64,000 bases of DNA from Cenococcum geophilum 1.58 (lineage: Eukaryota > Ascomycota > Dothideomycetes > Gloniales > Gloniaceae), in NCBI GenBank assembly GCA_001692895.1, contig KV748283.1, forward strand, positions 124,001 through 188,000, in the 5' to 3' direction. Both the position numbers and the translations under genes were made by a program. The notes under the pieces were generated by a model. The model was not told the DNA's origin. It searched no databases and was given only the letters and a program-made list of their open reading frames with translations. This document shows positions 43,301-56,500 of the stretch, in pieces. Every line of letters starts with the position of its first letter. Position 1 is the first letter of the stretch.

Positions 43301-44100
43301 TGCGGGTTAGTAGTAGTGGATACCAATTCTTAATTATAACTATATTTAGGCCTTAGTAGTTATAGTAGATTTATATACCACCGCTAGGCTTAGTAGTAAG
43401 GAGGAGTAGTATAGCAGTTAGTAAGGTTGATTTGCGGATAAAACCCTTATCCAGTATCTTATAAATCCACTTCTTTATATACCTAAGTTTAGTAGGTAAA
43501 AGTAGTTTATTTTTATAGTATGGGGCCTAGTTTCTGGGGATAATCTTAATTTTATAGTCCTATGGTTAGTAAGGGGGCAGCTTATCTATATTTTTAGGGA
43601 GGAAGTGCTTAATATATTTATAAAACTCCTTTAGTAAGCGTTATAGAATGTCTTCGCGGGTTAATCCTAGTTTACTCCTTAGGAAATTTTTAACATTAGT
43701 GTTAACTATCTTCTGATATAAAAGCTTAGGTTTAGTTTTTAAATTTGTCTTAAGGAAGTTATAGAAATAGGGGGGAAGCACTTTATAGGCTTCCTTTATT
43801 ATATAGTCGCCTTTTACTAGCTAGTAGAAAGACCTTTTTAATAGGTTCGGTACTTTTATTAGGCCTATAGGCAGCTCTCTAAGTAGCTATTAGTGCTTAT
43901 CTTATTTAACTAGTTTTACTAGCTCCGCTATATAGATCCTTATTACCTTTATATCTTTTTATTTATAGAACTAGGTAAAATTAATAGTATAAGTGTATTT
44001 AATATTGTCTAGGTTAGGGCGTATCTAGTTCTCTAGTACTATAGCTAGGCTAGCACGGCTTAGTTAGCCCAGGGGGGCGGAAATAAGGCGGTGGCCCTAT
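40400..44100 (-). pseudogene. Gyp2 Pol, RIP-degraded
   Basis: The reverse transcriptase is on the minus strand; TTYLNNILVFSK at about 43040-43075 is the YLDD motif with both Asp changed to Asn. Integrase should lie at 41000-41800, where its order is plausible but not residue-resolved. One undetermined base is at 43024. The region next to the left LTR may be a chromodomain tail. Stops are dense. Confidence 0.75.
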
Positions 44101-46480
44101 ATAGTACGCGCGGGAGACGGGTATAAGGTTAGGCGTTATAGTGGCGCGGTTTCTATTATTTGGGTCTTAGTAGTTCTATAGCTAGTCCTTACTATAACGC
44201 GAGCTATAGTATGCGTATATAGTATATAGCTTAGTTTTAGGTATTAGGCTAGGCAGCTAGGGTTTAAATAGTGCCTAGGTTAGGGTTGGATTTTTAATAG
44301 TAGCGGCGTAAAGTGGATCTTCTTCCTTAGTCTTAGTAGGGCTAGCTAGCCTATTATTTTAGTCTTAAGTGCTAGGGTAGTCCAGTCTTCTACTATCTTG
44401 TTTCTTTATAGCTATATAGGCTCCCCTTTATTAGGAATGTCTTCTACTATTAAGGCTTTATATATAGTCCTAGGTACTAGGCTTAGTAGTGCTAAGTATC
44501 TATATAGGGCGTCCCTACTACTATCGGTTATCCCCTATAAGAGGTAGTGCCTAAAGTAGTAGTCTAAGTTAAAGCGGATTTTAAGTTTCCTAAAGCTAGG
44601 ATAGGGCTTATGCTTCTAAAGCTAGGGCATACCTAAGATAATTAGGGTAGTGGGCGAGAGTTTAGTAATGAAAAAGAGTATAGCTTTAGTATAAAGGCCA
44701 ATTAATATTTAGGCGGTAAAGTAGTCCGTAATGAGCGAAGTTAGAATACTATCTACAAGGTATAGTGGCCTAAGTGCCAGCAGCTTCTTAGTTATAACGT
44801 TATACTTTCTTATAATAGACTCTGTGTTAGTAAATACTATTATAGTACTACTAGAGTCTACTAGGCTTACTATATTAATATAAACTTAGGGGTATAGGTT
44901 ATATAATAAGGAGAGTTGGGTTTAAATAAGGATTAATTTCTTATTACTATTTGCTAATCTAAGATTAAGTAGTAGCTTATTAATAGAAAGGATTAATTAA
45001 TCTAGTAACAGGGACCTAATCTTCTTATCTTCCTCCTTATATAGTTTAGACCCTTAGATGTAACTTAGTTTAAGGGTTTGCCTTTTAATAACTAGGGTAT
45101 AGGGCTATTTTAGCGGGGCGGTCTAGTGTTTATTTGGCTAGCGGTGTTAGTTTTAGTCTTAGTTAGGGTATAGGAAGATAATACCTTACTAATAACGTGG
45201 CTGTATTTATATTTGCTAGCGCGGAGTCGCTAATACTAGGCGTTATTAATGGGTTAGGCTCCTATATAGGGTATAGTTTAGAGTAACTAAGCTATAGGGT
45301 TAAAGGGGGGGGTTGTCCGCTATAGCTATAATAGGCTCTATAGTTGCCGCGTTTATAATAGACTCCATAGTTACCGTATCCGCGGTTATTAGTTCGCGTT
45401 ATTTAACGGGGTAGTATTAGGACTAGGTTTACTATTTTAGTAGGGTTATAGGCATCCTTTTAGTAACCAGGTAGGCTATAGGCAAGGTATAGTCTATTAT
45501 TAACGCGGCGTTTACGCTCCGTGTCTAAGATTCTATTAAGGTCTATAGGTTTTCTAGTTACTACTAAGGTTGGAGTTAATATAGGGGCAGGGGCTTAGGC
45601 AGGTAGGCAGTAGTTAGCGTTCTAAGGCTAGCTTAATGTGTATAGTTCGCGAGGTTTTTAGTAAATATATCTATCTACTTACTCCAACCTATATAGTCGC
45701 TATTATTAATTTTATAGGCAAGTTTAAGTACTAGCTCTTCTATCTTTAGAGAAATAAACTTTTAGAGTAGGTCCACCTTCTATTTATCTGTTTTCTTAGC
45801 GCGGACTATTAGCTTATTAAGCTCTCCCTTTTAGGACTAGTAATTACACTCGCCCTAGGGGAAATAGTTAATCTTAATATGCTAGGTCTTAAAATTAGCT
45901 TATTATTCTAGTAAGGTGCCTTTTCCGCTAAATATTGGCGGGTCTTTAGATCTCCGTTTTTTCTGCTAGGCTACTACCGTTATTATAGGGGTTAATTATT
46001 TTGAAATGGCGATAGTCTCTGCCTAGGAGTTAATAGTTCCTATTTAGGAAGTAATAAGGGCACTAAGGTTTTTATTGGCTTTTTATTAGCGGTGTTTATG
46101 TTATATATACACTGTAGTCCTACTTTAATATTATTAAGAAACTTATTAGTATAGTTAATAAGGGTAAGGTAAGCTTTGCTAGGCTTAAAGGTCTTAGAGT
46201 ATAGTAGGGAGCGGCGGATTGTCCACGCGATATTAGGGTATATTTCTATAAAGAGGTCTACAAAAATGTCGCGGGGGTTCTAGGTTTTGGCCATTTTGGC
46301 GTTATTAGTGTCGCCTATCTAGGCGCTAGGTAAAAACTAAGGATCGTTTTAGGACTGTGCTAGGGACGTATTAGTTTCAGTAGAGGCGCGTATAGGTTGC
46401 AATTGCTCTAGGGCGGAGGTTAATTAGCTAGGGTATAAGGAATTAGTAATTGCAATAGGGCGTAAATTAAAGATACTATA
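44101..46480 (-). pseudogene. Gyp2 Gag/protease part, RIP-degraded
   Basis: By position between 5' LTR and Pol this must be gag and protease. A Gly/Tyr/Asn-rich stretch (GYGNYG, YYKRGNYR, YYSYSGQ) is readable on the minus strand near 45310-45410. In the unmutated element it was probably His- and Asn-rich. No full knuckle was located. Confidence 0.5.
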
Positions 46481-46483
46481 AAC

Positions 46484-46670
46484 TGTTACAGTGCTATAAT
46501 AAAGTAGACTAAATAACTACGTTATAGTATAAAGAGGGGAAGAAGGTAGAAAGGGGGTATTATATATAAATAGTAGGGCCGGCCGCTAAGTTACTAGTAG
46601 TGGGCCAGCTAATAGTAGGAAATAGTATAAGACAGTATAAAACAGTATGCGTTAGGTTAGTGCTGTAATA
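46484..46670 (-). repeat. Gyp2 5' LTR (187 bp)
   Basis: Begins TGTTACAGTGC and ends GCTGTAATA; its terminal CA has become TA. Most differences from the partner are C/T or G/A. Confidence 0.94.
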
Positions 46671-47639
46671 ATAGCCTAGCTTTCCCTTTTTAAAGCCCTA
46701 GCTAACCTACTTACTCTACTAAATACGATATACTAGGGAGTATAGATATAATAATAAAGCAATTAAAGTCCGTTAAGCTCCCTAACCCCTAACCACTATT
46801 TAATAGAATAGACCCTACCTTTAAAAATTAGAGAATTTAAGTATAAGAAAAGCTCCGCGTTAATTATAACTATTTTCTTTCTAAAAAAGCCAAAATACTC
46901 TACCTTTTTGGTTAAACCACTAGGGACGCCCAACGGCACTTTAAAGCTAAGTTTAAGGACGATTCCCCTATCTAATTTATATCTATTAATAAGATAATAT
47001 AGTACCTAGCGGCTATTTATATTAACCCAAATAAAGTATAGAACGCTTAGTATAACTATAATTGCCTAATAATAAAACCAAATTAACCCTTTACTAAATT
47101 CTAGACTTAATTTCTATACCTTATAGGAGAAGGCCAGGTTCCCCTTAAGAACTACTAATTAGACCTATATAATAAGCTAACAATTTATCTATAAGAGAAG
47201 ATTGCTATAACCTTAAATAACCTTCTAATATACAACAAACTCGCAACTTATTACCTATTACTAAATTTAGAACTAAAGCAAATTAACGCCCGCCCTAATC
47301 GGCAGAAGTAACCCTAGAATAATTAAAACTTATTAACTATACCTATAGGAGCTAGAGTAGAAAAATAAGCTATAACCGCTTTTATACTAAAAGCGGTCAT
47401 ATTTACGCACTAGCGGGCCTTACCTAACCAGCTACATACCACACCCCTAACTAGTATTTATTATAATACCCCAATTAACACTACCTTAGCTACTTACTAC
47501 AACTATAATAAGGAGGGTTACTTTACCTTATTTTGCCTAGAGCTAAAGAATATAGGCAATATTAAGGAGATAGAGGAAGAAGAAATATCTAATAAGTTAG
47601 GGAAAAAAGAGCCTTAGGGAAAGACTCCCCCCTAGGGTA

Positions 47640-50600
47640 CCCTATTAATCTTAAAGAGATTAATCTTAGTTAGTTAAGAGGTAGAAAGTATTTTACCGTT
47701 CTATATATAGTATCTTAAAATAGATATAGAGTAAATATAATCGCCCTTATTAACACTAGAGTAAATAGCTTCGCCTTTATAAATACTGCCTATATAAATA
47801 ATATTACTAAATTTCTAAATATAGAAGCTACCTAATTAGAGAAGTCTATTTAGGTAAAAGGCTATAACAGCTAAGCCGGTCGGCCGGTTACCCATATTTT
47901 AAAGTTATATATCGCTCTTAATAAATAACGCTAATACGGTATTCCTTTTTATATCCTAAACCTAGGGTTCTATAATATAATCCTTAGCCGAAAATAGATA
48001 TCCTATTTTAATATTTAGCTAAACATATAATAAAGATAATTTATTTAGCTTGAGGATAGACTAAAACTACCCTTATTTATTAGGGAAATCCAAACTAATT
48101 ATAAGATATTAGCTATAAAGGCTAACTCTACCTACTAGTAGAATATCTAGGCCCATAACCTAGCCTTTATTTAAAAAAAAAACGCCCGCCATAAAGCTAG
48201 AAAGAACTTTACACTAATAAAGATACTCTCCTAAAGCGCTATATTTAAAAAGAACTCTATATATAGAAGCGGGACAGATAGTAATATAGACAACATTTAA
48301 ATTGCACAGATTTAACCGGTATAGAAAAGAACGTATTAATAGGATATAAGGGATAACCTCTAAAAGATATAACAGGAGCTAAAAGGAGTAATAATAATGC
48401 TAGTACCCTAAAAGCTCCTATTATTATATACGCCCCCATTATTATATAACCCCCCTATAGTAAACATTACTATAATTAGCGCTATAGCGTTCTACTTTAA
48501 TATATACTAAAAGGATAATAAGGTCTTTATAATAAGCCTATATAAAATTAACCAAATTATCAATAATATGGAGGAAAGGCTAGCTAAGAAAACTAACAAG
48601 GAACTAGTTAAACGCCTCCTTTTTACTATTTATATAAATTATAAGGATATATTCTTAAAAGCAGCCTTAGATAAGTTACCCCCTTACTAGATATATAATT
48701 ATAAGATCTAATTAGAAGTTAATAACCCGCTAGGCTATAGCCCTCTTTACTAATAATTAATAGATAAGCTAAAAGCAATAAAGTAGTATTTAATTAATAA
48801 CCTAGATAAAGGGTTTATTAAGCTAAGTTAAGCCCCTTTTACTTCCTCTATTTTATTTATAAAAAAGCCTAATAGAAGCCTTTATTTTTATATTAACTAT
48901 TAAAAGCTAAACGCTATTACTTAAAAAAAATAGTACCTTATTCCTTTAATTAACGAGACCCTTATACATCTAAGCTAGGCAAAGATCTTTACTAAACTTT
49001 ATACTAAATTAGAATAAACCCTATATCTAAAGATTTAATAACGTTTTATACCCGTTATAGTTCCTATAAATATAAAGTTCTTCCTTTTAGACTAATAAAC
49101 GGACCGGCTATATACTAAAGGAATATAAATAATGTTCTTTTTAATTACCTTAATAAGTTCTACACGGTATACCTAGACGATATTCTTATATACTTGGATA
49201 ATAAACTTAAGTATTAAATTTATATTAAAAAGGTTTTAGAGAAACTATAGAACGCGGGCTTATAAGTTAATATTAAGAAATGCGAGTTTAGGGTAAAATA
49301 TACAAAATACCTTAGGTTTATTATAACTATAGAAGGAATTAAGGTTAACCCTAAGAAGGTAAAGGCAATCTATAACTAGAAGCCCCCTTATATAGTAAAA
49401 GAAATCCAATTCTTCCTTAGTTTTTATAACTTCTACCGCTAGTTTATCCGCGACTACGGAATTATAGTAAAACCTCTTATATAACTAACCAGAAAGGATA
49501 CGCTTTTTATCTTTAATAATAGCTATATAAAAGCCTTTAAAGAGATAAAGAATTAGCTTATCTCTTCCCTAATTCTTTATTATTATTGCTTAAACCTTAA
49601 ATTAATACTAGAAACGGATGCCTCTAATAGGGTTATAGCGGGAATCCTATTACAGTTATATCTAGACAGCAAATAGTACCCTATTACTTTCTTCTTAAAA
49701 ATAATAAACCTAGCTAAGTATAACTATAAAGTATATAATAAAGAAATACTAGCTATTATTTAATTACTTTCTTAATAGTATATAGAGCTTAAAGGTATAA
49801 ACTCTTAGATTAAGATATATATAGATTATAAAGCCCTAGAGTACTTTATAACTATAAAGCAGTTTACTAAATAATAAGCCTAGTAGGCTAAAATACTCTC
49901 CTAATTCTTCTTTACGATTATATATTATTTTAGTAAGCAAAACTTTAAGGCTAATATTCTAACCTAAAGAGAACAAAATATAGGACCCTAGAATAAGCTA
50001 AAAACCCAATATTAGACGCGCGCCCTCCTCTATTTAAAATAGCTTAACCTACAGATTTTTAAGGAGCTAGACTTTTAGTAAAATAAGCTAGCACTAATAG
50101 AGGAGTTTTTAGAGAAGCTAATAGGGCTAATTAACCGCCTCCTAACTGTAAACTACACGGCTAACGCTTTAAGGGCCCTCCGTAAATAAGCTATAAAAAA
50201 CCCCAATTTAGAGATAGAGGAAGGATTACTTCTATACTAAAAGCGGCTTATAGTCCCTAACGTTAATAATCTATAGACTAAACTAATCCGCGAAGCTTAT
50301 TGCTAAGTTTCTATAATATACTCTAGTAAGAATAAAACCTATAAAATTATTAACTACCGCTACTACTAGCTAAAAATAGTTGTGGATATTAATTAATATA
50401 TATAGAACTGCAAAGACTACTAGAGAGCTATAATCCCACAGAATAAGACCCTAGAATTACTTAAGCTACTCTTAATACTAAAGCGCCCTTAATAGTATAT
50501 CTTTATAGACTTTTATAAACTACTTAGGGACCGTAACGGATATAATATAGTTATAGTTATAGTTAACCACTTTAGTAAACGCCTATTTTTAATTCCCCGT

Positions 50601-51600
50601 TATAAGAACATTAATGCTAAAGAGGTAGCCTAGCTATATATCTATTACGTCTACTAAATTTATAAACTACTAAATAATATTATGTCTAATTATAGGCTAT
50701 AGTTTATATTAGCCTTTTAGAATAAGTTTACCCAAATCCTAGGTATTAAGCTAAAGCTTTTTACAGCTTATTACCCCCAAATAGATAGTTAGATAAAGAT
50801 TATAAATTAATACCTAGACTAAAGGCTTAGGCCCTCTATTAACTATTTTTAGGATAACTAATCTAGACTATTACCCTTAATAGACTACGCGCAAGCAACC
50901 CTACCCTATAACTCTATAGGGTTTACCCTAATTTAGCTAGAAATAGGATACTTACCTTATATAAGCTTTAACTAGAAAAGGATAAAAGAGCCCTAGACTA
51001 TATAAGAAAAGCTATCCTATACTAAGGCCTAATAGTACGCTAAATAATTAGAGGAAGCCTAGATGGTAGCCCGCGAGAACCTAAAAAAAGCTTAAAGGTT
51101 AATAGAATAGTAGGTAAATAAACACTATTAAGAGCCTAACTTTGCCCCTAGTAATATAGTCTAGGTTATAATAAGGAATTAAAAAACTAAATAACCTAGC
51201 TATAAGCTAGACTACTAGATAGTAGGACTGTATAAGGTTCTTAAAAAGATAGGCAACTTATATAAAATAAAGCTCCTAAATTTAATTAGGGTTTACCCTA
51301 TCTTCTTACTAGATAAGTTATAGAAAGCTATAAATAACCTATTGCCTAGATAAAAGAATAAGCCTCCCCTACTAGTCTAAGTAAGCGGTAATAATAAATA
51401 AAAAGTTAATAAAATACTAGCCTATAAGATGGTATAGGGAATACTAAAATACCGTATTTAATAGAAGGGCTATAATTCTAACCTAACTTAGTACCCTACG
51501 TAAAACTTTATAGGCTACCCTTAGGAGCTTAAAGAGTTTTATAACTAATACCCTAATATACCTAAACCCCTAAAATACTTAGATAAATGGATAAAATGCT
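47640..51600 (+). pseudogene. Gyp1 Pol (protease, RT, RNase H, integrase, chromodomain), RIP'd
   Basis: The reverse transcriptase active site is intact as YLDDILIY at 49170-49193. The VKEIQFFLSFYNFYR segment lies near 49397-49440. RNase H reads LETDASNRVIAGILLQ (about 49605-49650). Integrase zinc domain residues and NKTYKII lie at 50325-50350, followed by NCKDC (50405-50420) and an FIDF region with the first catalytic Asp (50500-50512). The chromodomain reads VNKILAYK, then LKYRI, KGYNSNLT and LKEFYN at about 51405-51545. Such a tail can steer integration to marked heterochromatin. Many Q/W stops make it inactive. Confidence 0.88.
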
Positions 51601-51973
51601 AGTATAATAAAGATAATAAGTTACTAGAAGAATATAGAGACAAAAACGCCCTAAAGCCCTAATATAGCTATCTACTAAATTCTGCTATATTCTGCCAAAT
51701 TCTGCTAGTACTATAAAATTTTAAATATTTAGGAACTTTAACCGCCGGTTAAAGTTATCTAATTAGTTAGATCCGTGCTAAGACTTTTAACGGCTACTCT
51801 TTCTAGCCTAGTACTTCTACTTAGCCCATAATTGCCTTTTATACTTAGTCTAAACGTACTTATATCCCCTTTATTTTCTTATCTTATATTTTATAATCCT
51901 ATATTTATAAGCCTAGTACTACTCTATTTCTAACTAAGCCTAAGGGCAGGCTTTTTTTTAAAGAGGGGGGTAA

Positions 51974-52183
51974 TATAACGGCGCTATCGCACATTACCTG
52001 CTAAATTCTGCCATATTCTACCGACCTATAATTGGCCCGCCCAAAGCTAGCGCCTTAGCGGCTTACCCTATATATTTGTTTACATCAGTCCTAGCAACCC
52101 CTTTTCCTTTTCTTTAGCTTAGTATCTTTATAAGATAGCATTCTATAAGCTTTAGTTTAGAAGCATTTATATAAGCTATTATA
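51974..52183 (+). repeat. Gyp1 3' LTR (210 bp)
   Basis: Starts TATAACGGCGCTATCGC (TG changed to TA) right after a G-rich purine tract and ends CTATTATA; followed by the TSD CTAAG. Confidence 0.92.
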
Positions 52184-52188
52184 CTAAG

Positions 52189-52359
52189 TCGCTAATATTA
52201 TCTAAAGCTTATATACTCTTCTTCCTAAGAAGGAACTTAAATATATTTATAGACTATAAAGAGGATAAGGATATAAAACAGACCTAAAGGGTATTAATAA
52301 AATAATAAGAATAAAATAGGACCCTAAGGACAGAATAGAACTAAAACAATATATATAAT
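52189..52359. other. short RIP'd segment between Gyp1 and Gyp5
   Basis: Continuation of the host sequence left of Gyp1. One frame is briefly lysine- and asparagine-rich, but no family is recognised. Confidence 0.4.
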
Positions 52360-52364
52360 ATAAC

Positions 52365-52557
52365 TATTACGGAACAGGGGCAGTAGCTATAGAGCGTATG
52401 TATTTAAGGAGTCTATAAGACGTTACACAATCAATTGTAAGGGTTAAGGGCGTATGGAGGTAATATACCTATATATAGCTAATATAAGCTATACGTAAGG
52501 TGTATATAAGAGCACGGGGCTCTCCTATAGAGGCCCCTACGGTAGGGTTCCATAATA
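52365..52557 (-). repeat. Gyp5 3' LTR (193 bp)
   Basis: Starts TATTACGGAACAGG and ends TTCCATAATA. The ancestral ends TGTTACGGAA and TTCCGTAACA are perfect inverted repeats of 10 bp. Confidence 0.92.
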
Positions 52558-52699
52558 TTACCCCCCTCCTATAGAGGCGGAGCTCTGGCAATACTGTGGT
52601 TACTATATATATATAGAAGGGACACTTAAGGTATAGAAAAGAAGAAAGGGGGGTATTATTAAAGGCTTAAAACAACGTTATATAATAAGGCTTAGCATC

Positions 52700-55600
52700 T
52701 AAAAATCTAACTAATTAAATAACTTTAACTACCGGTTAAAGTTCCTAGACATCTTAACGATATTCTAGTTATATAATTATACTTTACCACAATCTAACGG
52801 CAATTTAATAGTAATTTGCCCTTACGTGGTAATATATAACGGTTTAACTCTATAAGGGCTCCTATAGAGGATTAGGTATAAAATCTCTGCTTAGGCCCAG
52901 TTTCTATAGGTTCGCGTAGTAAAAGTCACTAATTAGATCCTTTGCATTTTTTAAGTCTTCCTATAGTTACTATTCTAGCTAATTTATATTAAATCCTATA
53001 TATATAGCTCTATAATAGAGCCGTTATCCTCTACCTTTACCAAAGTATTTAGAGTTAATAATTTGTTTAATAGTCCACTCCTTATAGTTCTTATCTTTGT
53101 TCTTATCTCGGATTAGTACTAGTAGGGGTTTAAGCTATATCTGCCCTAGTAGGGGTTTAGGCTAATAGAGGTATAGTAGCTATAGGTAAAATATAGGCTA
53201 TATCCTATGGGTAGCTAGGGTAGGTGGGAGTTCTAGCTTATATACAGCTCCCTTATTAATAACTTATTTAATTAGATAGGGGCTAAGGTTCTTATAATTA
53301 AGTAACTTTATAGGCCTCTATATAGAGATATTATATATATCTAGCTATACCTAGTCGCCAACACGTATCTCCGGTAGTGGCATTTTATAATAGTTAGTAA
53401 AGTAAGCCTACTTTACTTAAGCCTAGGCCATTTCTTCCTTATAGTAATTAAGTAGATTTTTTATATAATTTATATACCAGTCGGTAAGTAGTATCTTAAG
53501 GCGTTTTCTATATAGCAGTTTCTTATTAATAGGTTCTGGTGGCTCTATACTAAATTAAGGGTAATAACCCTTATTCGCGAAGAACGGAGTAAGTCCTATA
53601 GTAGTTAAGACGTAGTTATTTACTACAAATTTACCTAGTAGGAGGTAATCTACCTAGTTATTTTAACTATAGGCAACTACCTATTATAGGTACGCTTTTA
53701 TACTAGCATTAGCGTTTTCTAATTACCCAGCAGTTTTATAGTAAAAGGATATAGATATCTTAACGGAGATACTAAGGCGTTAGTAGATTTATCTCTATAT
53801 ATTAGAGTTAAATTATATACCTTAGTTAGATATAATTAAGTTAGGTAACCTATATAGTTAGTAGATTTTATAAAGGAAAGCGTTAATAACGTTGCTAATA
53901 GCTACACCTTTAGTTAGGACGTAGTAACGCTCTTTTATAAGTTGGTATATTATTATAAGGATGTTCTTATAGGTACGGCCGTATTGTTTATAGGGTAATA
54001 GGTTAATAATGAAGTCTATAGCGATATCTACCTATTATTATATAAATACTAGTAGAGGGTATAGTAGTCCTTAGTACTTTATATTAAAGGCCTTAGCGCG
54101 CTTATAACTATAATAGGCGCCTATAAAGCGTTTAACTAAGTCTATTATTTTTAGCTAGAAGTAGTATTAGCTAAGAAGCTTATAGGTTCCTTTTCTACCT
54201 AAGTAGCCGCTTAATTAAAGGTTGTGGGCTATTTAAATTAGTTACCGTTATAGATTTTCTAAGTTAGGGATAAATAGGCGGCCTCTATAATAGAGCCTAT
54301 TCTCTTTTACTTTTAAGGCTACTATATTAATCTAGCCTAAGCTTTAGAGGTTAGTAAGTAGCGTATAAGCACTAGCGGTTTTTACGGTAATAGGTTAATA
54401 GAGGTATTATATACTATAGTAATAAGCTTATTAATTTTAGGAGGTAACTTTAGTTCTATAGTATAAAGCTAAGGTATAGTTAACTTTATTATAGGTAGTA
54501 TACCTAGGGCCAAATTTTATACTTTTAGAATTATCTATTATTAGAACTAATTATAGGGGTTATCTTTAGACTAAAAAAGGTCTTACGAGCGGCGTATTAG
54601 GCTATTAGGTTTAGTACCTTACACTTTTAGTCTATATATAATTTTAAAGTTAAAACTAAAGAGGAACTTATTCTAACGCACTTAGTATTAGTTTAGCTGT
54701 TTTATAGTTATAAAGTACTTAAGGTTATAATAGTCCGTAAAAACTTTAATTAGCTAGTTAAGCTCTACTAAGGAGAGTTCTAGTTAGAATTCTTTAAACG
54801 CTTATATAATTATAAGGAGTTCTTTATTATAAATCTTATAGTTATACTCTTATAGTATAAGCTTAGATAAGTAGAATATAACTAGGTAAAGGAGACCGCT
54901 ATTACCCATCTAAAAAAGGACGCCTACGTTAACATAGTTTAAGGAGTTGGTTTTAAAATAAAGTTATTGTCCTAGTATAAAGTAAGCTAGAATAGGTGCT
55001 TTAGTAAAGATATTTTTAAGGTCTTAGAACGCCTTCTTATATTTAAGTATTTAGGTAACGCGTAGGTACGTTTTTCTTCCTTTTATAGAAAGGCCCTTTA
55101 TTTATATTATTGCTATAAATAGTGCTACTACACCTAAAAAGTTATATATATATTTTTAATAGAAGTTAATAAAACTAAGGAAGGCTTATACGTCCTTAAT
55201 ATAATTAAGGGCTTACTATTTGGTAATTATACGTACCTTCTTAGGGTCTATACGGACACCCTTAGTAGTAATAATTAGTTTAAGGTATTTTACTTCTATA
55301 ACTAAGAATTTATATTTCTTTAAATTAATATAAAGTCCTATATCCCTAAGGCGCCATAGGACCTTTTAAACATATTTAATATACTTAAAAGAGTTATTAC
55401 TATAAATAAGTATATTATCCAGGTACGCAGAGTAAAAGTTGTTAAGGTAATCCTATAAGGCGTTATTAATATAACTTTAAAAAGTGCCTAGGCCGTTATA
55501 TATACTAAAGGGTATAATAGTATATTTAAATTGGCTAAAGCGCAATATAAATACGGTTTTCTATTTATTACCTTCCCGTATTTAAAAATAGTTAAAGGCG

Positions 55601-56500
55601 GTAATAATATTAAGCTTAGTATAGGATTTAGCTTAACTAAGCCGCTTAAGGGTCTTATGTATAAGCGGTACTAAGTATTAGTTTTTAATTATAATAGCAT
55701 TAAGTCCTCTATAGTTAATATAAAATTAAATACCTCCTTTTAGCTTTTTAGTAAGAAAAATAAGGGTAGCTACTAGTAATATACTGGGACGAATAAATTC
55801 TTTATTAAGGTACTTGTTAATATACTTTTTTATAACTAAAAGTTTGTTTTTTAATATTAGGTAGGGTCTTTTATAAAGTAGCATTTTTCCTTATTTAATA
55901 TTAATAATATAGTTATTAGTTTAATATAGGAGGAGTATATCTACGCCCTTTTATAAGTATATATTGGTAAAGTTATAGTACCTCTTAAAGAGGAGCTTAC
56001 GGAGTTCTTTATTAGTAAGTCCTTTTTTAAGCTTTATAAACTTCTTAAAGCCTAAAGGTAAAAGTCTATAAAGTTCTATAGGGACATTATCTTCTAAAAG
56101 GTTAACTATATCTATTCTATTACTATAGAGGATATAGTTTTATTCTTTATTAAGCTTATATAGTTATAATTAGGAAGCTGCAGCAATAGTTTAGCCTTTC
56201 CTATATACTATACGGTAGAAGGCTAGGGCATTTATATAGTAGTAGTTAGTTATAGGTAGAGTAATAAGGGGTTCCTTAGGTTAATATCCTAGGAAGTAAA
56301 TAGAGGTGGCTAGGCTATACCCTAGGGAAGTCTCTTTATAGTATTTAAAGTTAAAGGTTACTTCTCTCTTCTTCTAGTTAATAGTAGGGTTATATTATTT
56401 AAGCTAGTTTATTTTAAGGATAATAGAGTAGTTAGTAAGTAATATAATATAGGCCTAGAGTTCTTCCTAGTGCCTATTTATATCTAGGTAAAGTTATACT
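52700..56500 (-). pseudogene. Gyp5 Pol, RIP-degraded
   Basis: Reverse transcriptase motif AYLDNILIYSNN at about 55395-55430 on the minus strand (YLDD with the second Asp now Asn). RNase H and integrase follow towards the left end at 53400-55000 by position. A protease-like region lies near 56100-56500. Stops at former Q/W codons are frequent. Confidence 0.75.

Larger units (their letters stand above)
39999..46670 (-). mobile_element. Gyp2: Gypsy nested in Gyp1 gag
   Basis: TSD ATAGC at 39994-39998 and 46671-46675 flanks 6,672 bp with two LTRs of exactly 187 bp. The complement of the purine tract (CCTCTCCCCT, 40190-40199) adjoins the left LTR, so the element reads on the minus strand. Gyp1 copy 1 lacks it at the same site. 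Confidence 0.94.
39780..47600 (+). pseudogene. Gyp1 Gag, split by Gyp2 and RIP'd
   Basis: ATG at 39780 begins a frame that runs to 39998, is interrupted by Gyp2, and resumes at 46676. The nucleocapsid knuckle lies at 47495-47536 and reads YYNYNKEGYFTLFC. The expected CX2CX4HX4C now has two Cys and the His as Tyr, the product of C-to-T on one strand or G-to-A on the other. Stops occupy former Q/W codons. Compare the uninterrupted minus-strand copy at 1-761. Confidence 0.8.
39337..52183 (+). mobile_element. Gyp1 copy 2: plus-strand chromodomain Gypsy interrupted by Gyp2
   Basis: LTRs of 210 bp at 39337-39546 and 51974-52183 and TSD CTAAG (39332-39336, 52184-52188) delimit 12,847 bp. Leaving out Gyp2 and one TSD copy gives 6,170 bp. 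The purine tract AAAGAGGGGGGTAA precedes the 3' LTR. Order: gag, reverse transcriptase, RNase H, integrase, chromodomain. Confidence 0.93.

Noticed and set aside
48257..48439. 60-codon minus-strand frame with hydrophobic Leu run
   Set aside because: It is antisense to the Gyp1 Pol relic in RIP'd DNA; the hydrophobicity follows from TA-rich codons.
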